Source of the DNA: Paraplanobispora takensis
GTDB taxonomy: Bacteria > Actinomycetota > Actinomycetes > Streptosporangiales > Streptosporangiaceae
Assembly: GCF_016863195.1 (NCBI RefSeq)
Contig: NZ_BOOK01000050.1
Span: 1-64,000, forward strand
Direction of reading: 5' to 3'
DNA: 64,000 nucleotides
Shown: in pieces, positions 59,393 through 64,000 of the stretch
How the letters are laid out: each line of letters begins with the position of its first letter
How positions within the stretch are numbered: the stretch's first letter is position 1
Notes under the pieces: generated by a model
What the model saw: the letters and a program-made list of their open reading frames with translations, nothing else
Told to the model about the DNA's origin: nothing
Databases searched by the model: none
Made by a program: the position numbers and the translations under genes

Positions 59393-60727
59393 ATCCGGTC
59401 ACCGCTCTACAAGGCCATCGTCGAGGAGTTCGCCGCGGCGATCCGCTCCGGCGCGCTCCCGGCGGGCGCCCGCCTTCCGGCGCACCGCGATCTCGCGCGG
59501 GAGCGGCGGATCGCACTGGCCACGGCCACCCGGGTCTACGCCGAACTGGCCGCGATGGGGCTGGTCGCGGGCGAGCCGGGGCGCGGGACGTTCGTCCGGC
59601 ACCAGGCGGGCTACGACGGGCCGGAGCCCTCGCGTGCCCTGCCGGTGCCGCGCGTGGCCGACCTGTCGTTCAACCAGCCGCTGGCCCACGGCCAGGCCGA
59701 CCGGCTGCGCCTGGCGCTGCGGGCCCTCTCCTCCTCGGGTGAGATCGAGTCGCTGCTCCGCCAGCACCCGCCGGGCGGGCGCCCGCACGACCGCGCGGTC
59801 GTGGCCACCTACCTGCTCGATCGCGCGATCGACGCCGCACCGGCCGACGTCGTGCTGACCGGCGGGACCCAGCAGGCGCTCGACTGCGTGCTGCGCGCGC
59901 TCACCCGGCCGGGCGACGTCCTGGCCGTCGACGCGCTCAGCTACCCGGGCATCAGGCTGCTCGCCTCCCAGCACGGCCTGGAGCTGGCCCCCGTCCCGGT
60001 GACACCGACCGGCCCGGACCTCGGCGCGCTGGAGCGGCTGTGCCGCGTGCGGCGCGTCCGTGCGATCTACGCGATCCCCACGGTGCACAACCCGCTGGGC
60101 TGGGTGCTCGACCGGGAGCAGCGGCTGCGGCTGGCCGCCACGGCGCGCGCCCACGACTGCGTGATCATCGAGGACGGCACCTACGCGTTCCTGGAGGCCG
60201 CGCCGCCCCCTCCGCTGCGGACGCTCGCCCCCGAACGCACCTGCTACGTCGCCGGCCTGTCCAAGAACGTCGCGACCGGACTCCGGTTCGGCTTCGCCGT
60301 GGTGCCCGCCCGGCACGTCGCAGCCGTCACCAGGAGCCTGCGGGCGGCCTCGTGGGGCGTGCCGGGTCTCGTCGTCGCGCTCGCCACCGGCTGGATCGCC
60401 GACGGCACGGTCGCGCGGCTGGAGCGGGACCGCCGCGAGGACGCCGCCGCGCGGCAGGACATCGCCCGGGCCGCGCTGGCCGGCATGGACCTCACGGCGC
60501 ACCCCGTCTCCTACAGCGTGTGGCTCGGCCTGGAGCCGCACCAGCGTCCCGACCACGTCGCGGCGCTCCTCGCACGGGAGGGGATCCTCGTCTCCACCGC
60601 CGACGCGTTCGCCACCGGCCCCTCCCGTCCCCGCGCCCTCCGGCTGGCGCTGGGCACGCCGCCGCTGGACGGGCTCGGGCCGGCGCTGCGCCGCCTGCGC
60701 TGTGCGATCGAGGCGATCCCGCCGTGA
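59393..60727 (+). CDS. MocR-type regulator (GntR HTH plus aminotransferase fold), start unclear
   Basis: An N-terminal GntR winged helix (SPLYKAIVEEFAAAIRSGAL, RLPAHRDLARE...VYAELAAMGLV) is joined to a fold-type I aminotransferase domain with the PLP lysine in AGLSKNVATGLRFG, an NPLGWVL Asn and an AEDGTYAFL-like region (IIEDGTYAFL). Between the in-frame stop at 59357 and the HTH there is no ATG, GTG, TTG or CTG; ATC at 59393 or ATA at 59360 are the only near-cognate codons in place, and the next ATG (59555) is behind the HTH. Either initiation is non-canonical or a small mutation has removed the start. The rest of the frame is intact. Confidence 0.78.
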   Translation: MRSPLYKAIVEEFAAAIRSGALPAGARLPAHRDLARERRIALATATRVYAELAAMGLVAGEPGRGTFVRHQAGYDGPEPSRALPVPRVADLSFNQPLAHGQADRLRLALRALSSSGEIESLLRQHPPGGRPHDRAVVATYLLDRAIDAAPADVVLTGGTQQALDCVLRALTRPGDVLAVDALSYPGIRLLASQHGLELAPVPVTPTGPDLGALERLCRVRRVRAIYAIPTVHNPLGWVLDREQRLRLAATARAHDCVIIEDGTYAFLEAAPPPPLRTLAPERTCYVAGLSKNVATGLRFGFAVVPARHVAAVTRSLRAASWGVPGLVVALATGWIADGTVARLERDRREDAAARQDIARAALAGMDLTAHPVSYSVWLGLEPHQRPDHVAALLAREGILVSTADAFATGPSRPRALRLALGTPPLDGLGPALRRLRCAIEAIPP

Positions 60728-60862
60728 CGGGCCGCCGGTCCGGCGCGGAGACCGGCAGCGTGACGGACGTGCCCGCCGAGCGCGGGCCCGGCACGAGAGC
60801 CGCAGTGTGGCGGACGTGCCCCCCTTGAGGGGCCGGCGCCCGCGAAGGCTCACGGGGCCCCT

Positions 60863-63800
60863 TCAGCACACCTTCACGTACGGCGTGTCGCCGCCCACGT
60901 GCTCCTGCCACTCAGCGGACGTCAGCGAACGGCCCGCCCGCCCGCACACCTCGGCCAGGGCGCGCCGGGGATCGAGCGGCAGGCTCTGGAAGCCTCCGTC
61001 CGGGCCGAGCATGTACAGCGTGCCGCCGTCCCGGGAGAAGGCGGCGAAGGGCGCGTCCACGCCGTAGTCCGTCTCCCCGTCCACGGCGGCTCCCTGCGGC
61101 GCGCCGAGCTGCTGACCGGTGGCGACGTCGAACAGGGTGACCTGGGTGCCGTGCGCGACGGCGAGGATGCTCCCGTCGGGAGAGAACTTCGCGTTCCGCG
61201 CCCGGCCGGGCAGCCGGAACAGCTGCCCGGCCGGTTTCCAGGTCCGGGTGTCCCACAGGGTCACCGCCCTGGTGCCGTACGGCGAGACGGCCAGGGAGCC
61301 GGTGGGGGCGAGCACCATCCACTCCCGGGCGAGCGTGCCGGGCCCCTTCTCCCGCGGCAGCACCTTCCCGGCGCGCAGGTCGATCACGTCGACCCCGCCC
61401 GGATCCGCGGTGACCAGAGTCGTGCCGTCGGGGCTGAAGGACAGCGCCCCTGCGGCGACCGGCCGGAACCGCTTGACGACTTTCCCGCGGCCGAGATCGA
61501 CGACCTCGACGCTTCCCCCGCCGTGGTAGTCGTTGGGCAGGCCGGCGCTGACCGCCAGGAGGCGGCCGTCCGGGCTGATCTCCAGATCGGTCTTCTCGGC
61601 GCCGCCGAGTTCCAGCTCGACCTCGCGCAGCCGGCGCCGGGTGGCCACGTCCCACAGCTCCACCCCCTCGACCGAGTTGTTCATGAAGCTGGTCGCCAGG
61701 GTGCGCCCGTCCGGGGTGACGGCCAGGCCCACCTCCTCGGACTCGTCGCCCGTACCGACTCCGATCTTCAGATCCCTCTCGGTGAGCGCGGGCGGCGACC
61801 AGGTACGGACGGTCCCGTCGGTCACCCCGAACAGGGTGTCCGCGGCGGAGCGCACCCGGGTGACATCGGTCCGCGCGCGCGGCGGGCGTGTCTGGCGGCC
61901 GATGTCGTAGACGGTGACCTGTCCCGAATCGTCCAGCACGGTCAGCATCCGGTCGTCGGCGCTGATCCTCGGCGGTCCGGCGACGCCGGAGGTCATGGTA
62001 AGACGGAGCAGCTGGACGGCGTCGCTCAGCCGCCACAGCAACAGGGTGGACCGCCCCGACTCGGCGCCGAAGGTGATCAGGAACTCACCGTCGGCGCTGA
62101 AGACCGCCTCGCCGCCCGCGCCTTCGAGCTCCCGCTCATCCCACGCGCCGTGCGACAGGTCCCACAACCGCACCTTCCCCTCACGCTCCACGGCGGCGAT
62201 CTCGCCGTCGGGTGAGAAGGCCAGCACCTGGTCGGCGAGGTCGCCGGGGAGCTGTTTCTTCTCCACCGGGCCGTCCCCGGGGAAGGTCCGCAGCTTCCCT
62301 GCGCCGGAGTTGTCGCCGACCACGCCGAAGCGATCCCCCGGCCCCAGGACCGCGTCACCCACCTCCGTGACGCCCGAAGGCGCATCCTGCGGCAGCTCCA
62401 GCTTGCGGCGCGTGACGTTCCACAGTCCGCGGAACGGCCCGCCCACGTTCTCGTGCACGTGCAGGTAGCCGCCGCCCGGGCTGAAACGCAGCTCACTGGG
62501 ATCGCCCCCGCTCCCCCCGTCCGCCCGGAAGCTCCGGGGAAGCGACGGGCCGCCGCCCAGGGGCTTTCCGGTGCGCAGGCTCCACAGCCGGACACCGTCC
62601 CCGCCGAGGGCCAGAGTGTCGCCGTCCGGGCCGAGCGCGGCGCTGGAAGGGCCCCTGCCGACCCCGGTGAACGTCGTGATCGTCTTGCCGGTCCGCACGT
62701 CGTACGCGGTCACCCTGTCGCCGCCCGCGCTGACCAGCACCCGGCCGTCCTCGCTCAGCGCGCGTCCGGTGTTGGCCGCAACCGGGTCGGTGAAGACGTG
62801 CCGCTGCTGCTGACCGAGGGAGCCGAACACCGCCGCCCTGGCCTCGGGGACGTCCGCGACGCGGTAGGCGGCGACGCTCAGCAGCATCGCCTTGGCCGGG
62901 TCGCGGTCACGGAGCGCGTCGGCCTGCAGGGCCAGCCGCCGGGCGGTGACCTGCGCGCGCTGCTCGGCCAGCCGCCGGTCGCTCTCGTCGCTCCTGCGTG
63001 ACTGCTGCCAGGCGAGTGCGCCGCCCGTGAGCGAGGCGACGAGCAGTACGGCCATGCCCGCGCTCACCAGCCTGCGCCGCCTGCGCCGCTGCAGGGAGCG
63101 GGCCCTGCTCGTCCGGACGAACTCCGTCTCGGTGGGATTGAGCCGCACCCGGGCGGAGGAGGTCCAGGTCAGTGCCGCGTGCAGGGCGCTGCCCTGCAGG
63201 AGGTCCTCGGGGTGGTGCCCGTTGGCCGCCCAGTGGTAGGCGGCCTCGCCGAGCCGGCGATGGCGGCCGATCGCCTCGTGGTCGGCGCTGATCCACTCGT
63301 GCAGCCGCGGCCAGGCGTGCAGGAGCGCCGCCTTGCCCATGGTGACCGTGCCGGCCGTGACCCGGACGAGCGCGGCCTGCTCCAGCTCGGTCAGCACCTG
63401 CCGGGCGGGATCGGGCAGGCCCTCGGTCAGCTCGCCGAGCCCGGCGGCGCGCGGCAGCTGCGTGTCGTCGCGCACGTCCACCAGGCGCAGCAGCATGTCC
63501 CGCATCATGTCGCGCCCGGCCGGCGGCAGCCCGGCGTAGACCTGCTCGGCGACCACGCCCAGAGGGGGCTCGGCGGCCAGGGCGTCCGGAGGCCGTACTC
63601 CCGTCGCGGCCTGCGCGCCGTCCGACAGCAGGTCCTCCCCGGCCGGCGGGGCGCCGCCGCCGAGCAGTGCGAGCAGCAGTTGCTGCGCCGAAGGACGCGA
63701 GGCCGGTTCCTTCGACAGCGCCGCGCCGACGAGGTCGCGCAGCTTGCCCGGCAGCATGCCGAGGTCGGGATCGTGGGTCAGCAACCGGTTGATCACCGCG

Positions 63801-64000
63801 ACCGGCGCGGGACCGGTGAACGCGTCACGGCCGGTGGCGGCGAACAGCACCACCGCGCCCCAGGCGAACACGTCCGCGGCGGGCTCCGCCTGGCCGCCCG
63901 CGAACAGCTCGGGCGCCATGTACGAGGGGGTGCCCATCAGCTCCTCGGTGGTGGCCGCCGAGGCGTCCGAGGTCCGGGCGATGCCGAAGTCGATGACCCG
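60863..64000 (-). CDS. Serine/threonine protein kinase with WD40-like repeats (5' end outside window)
   Basis: A minus-strand gene running off the right edge; 1045 residues are visible. The earliest residues hold the kinase DFG motif (RVIDFGIART) and the P+1 loop GTPSYMAPELFAGG, so the N-lobe and catalytic loop lie beyond 64000. After the C-lobe there is a ~200-residue linker resembling the STAND/nSTAND helical region, a single membrane helix (MAVLLVASLTGGALAW), and an extracellular beta-propeller of many WD40-type repeats (for example FSPDGTTLVTADPGG, FSPDGSILAVAHG). An ATG at 63937 is within the kinase fold and is not the start. Confidence 0.88.
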   Translation of the reverse strand, partial: RVIDFGIARTSDASAATTEELMGTPSYMAPELFAGGQAEPAADVFAWGAVVLFAATGRDAFTGPAPVAVINRLLTHDPDLGMLPGKLRDLVGAALSKEPASRPSAQQLLLALLGGGAPPAGEDLLSDGAQAATGVRPPDALAAEPPLGVVAEQVYAGLPPAGRDMMRDMLLRLVDVRDDTQLPRAAGLGELTEGLPDPARQVLTELEQAALVRVTAGTVTMGKAALLHAWPRLHEWISADHEAIGRHRRLGEAAYHWAANGHHPEDLLQGSALHAALTWTSSARVRLNPTETEFVRTSRARSLQRRRRRRLVSAGMAVLLVASLTGGALAWQQSRRSDESDRRLAEQRAQVTARRLALQADALRDRDPAKAMLLSVAAYRVADVPEARAAVFGSLGQQQRHVFTDPVAANTGRALSEDGRVLVSAGGDRVTAYDVRTGKTITTFTGVGRGPSSAALGPDGDTLALGGDGVRLWSLRTGKPLGGGPSLPRSFRADGGSGGDPSELRFSPGGGYLHVHENVGGPFRGLWNVTRRKLELPQDAPSGVTEVGDAVLGPGDRFGVVGDNSGAGKLRTFPGDGPVEKKQLPGDLADQVLAFSPDGEIAAVEREGKVRLWDLSHGAWDERELEGAGGEAVFSADGEFLITFGAESGRSTLLLWRLSDAVQLLRLTMTSGVAGPPRISADDRMLTVLDDSGQVTVYDIGRQTRPPRARTDVTRVRSAADTLFGVTDGTVRTWSPPALTERDLKIGVGTGDESEEVGLAVTPDGRTLATSFMNNSVEGVELWDVATRRRLREVELELGGAEKTDLEISPDGRLLAVSAGLPNDYHGGGSVEVVDLGRGKVVKRFRPVAAGALSFSPDGTTLVTADPGGVDVIDLRAGKVLPREKGPGTLAREWMVLAPTGSLAVSPYGTRAVTLWDTRTWKPAGQLFRLPGRARNAKFSPDGSILAVAHGTQVTLFDVATGQQLGAPQGAAVDGETDYGVDAPFAAFSRDGGTLYMLGPDGGFQSLPLDPRRALAEVCGRAGRSLTSAEWQEHVGGDTPYVKVC

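Noticed and set aside
59211-59858. Plus-strand frame entering the MocR region from within the enoyl-CoA hydratase gene
   Set aside because: Basic, low-complexity translation that conflicts with the conserved HTH frame; it does not rescue the missing MocR start without a frameshift.
1-64000. tRNA, rRNA or CRISPR array
   Set aside because: No tRNA-like arms, no rRNA-like stretch and no regularly spaced repeats with unique spacers were seen; the tandem repeats found are contiguous.
63937-64000. ATG 63937 as start of the kinase gene
   Set aside because: The frame continues upstream through the DFG motif to the window edge, so the true start is outside.

Overview
This is 64 kb of high-GC actinomycete chromosome. 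The third codon positions are strongly G/C biased, GTG starts are common, and the families are typical of mycelial actinobacteria: a DUF5999 protein, a large SARP-ATPase regulator, MocR and YtrA-type regulators, F420/LLM oxidoreductases and lanthipeptide genes. A genus in the Streptosporangiaceae is a guess, because nothing in the window is species-diagnostic. No tRNA, rRNA, CRISPR array or prophage was seen. The left edge carries one complete IS5-family element (53-1171). The right edge cuts a serine/threonine kinase gene.

Layout: 0-15.5 kb is a mosaic of small metabolic and regulatory units. It holds a metallo-beta-lactamase-fold protein coupled to an FAD monooxygenase, a NarL/histidine-kinase pair, a BASS transporter, a zinc alcohol dehydrogenase, a CBS-BON protein, a MarR regulator divergent from an unusual LLM-FAD fusion oxidoreductase, a TetR regulator and a haloalkane-dehalogenase-like hydrolase. 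15.9-36.1 kb is the natural-product core. A class II lanthipeptide synthetase (LanM, 17011-20310) follows a 331-residue protein whose last ~50 residues look like a lanthipeptide leader plus a six-cysteine core. After an acyl-CoA dehydrogenase/PaaX pair comes a SARP-type ATPase regulator (23151-26477), an 80-residue exported peptide and a second, self-contained lanthipeptide operon. That operon encodes a LanL-type synthetase (lyase-kinase-cyclase with intact zinc ligands), an S9 peptidase, a 44-residue precursor and two ABC exporter halves. The two precursor regions share an ELD-hydrophobic leader motif although their synthetases belong to different classes. TCCAAG direct repeats precede both the exported peptide and lanL, and suggest that the SARP controls this stretch.

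36-45 kb holds an F420-type oxidoreductase, divergent GH3 and GH13 glycoside hydrolases separated by an inverted repeat, an ester-cyclase remnant, a DUF5999 gene, a two-gene collagen-like membrane unit, an acyl-CoA dehydrogenase, a secreted protein and a sulfotransferase. 45.6-54.6 kb is a tight plus-strand run: adenylate-forming ligase, FAD oxidoreductase, FMN 2-hydroxy-acid oxidase, cytochrome P450, cation/proton antiporter, then a two-component system. It looks like an uncharacterised oxidative pathway with its own transporter and sensor. 54.6-64 kb has a cupin, a GlxA-type regulator, a DUF4328 protein, a membrane protein/YtrA-type GntR pair with a clear operator, an enoyl-CoA hydratase divergent from a MocR regulator that has no normal start codon, and the partial kinase/WD40 gene.

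All functions are inferred from reading the sequence. No database search was run.
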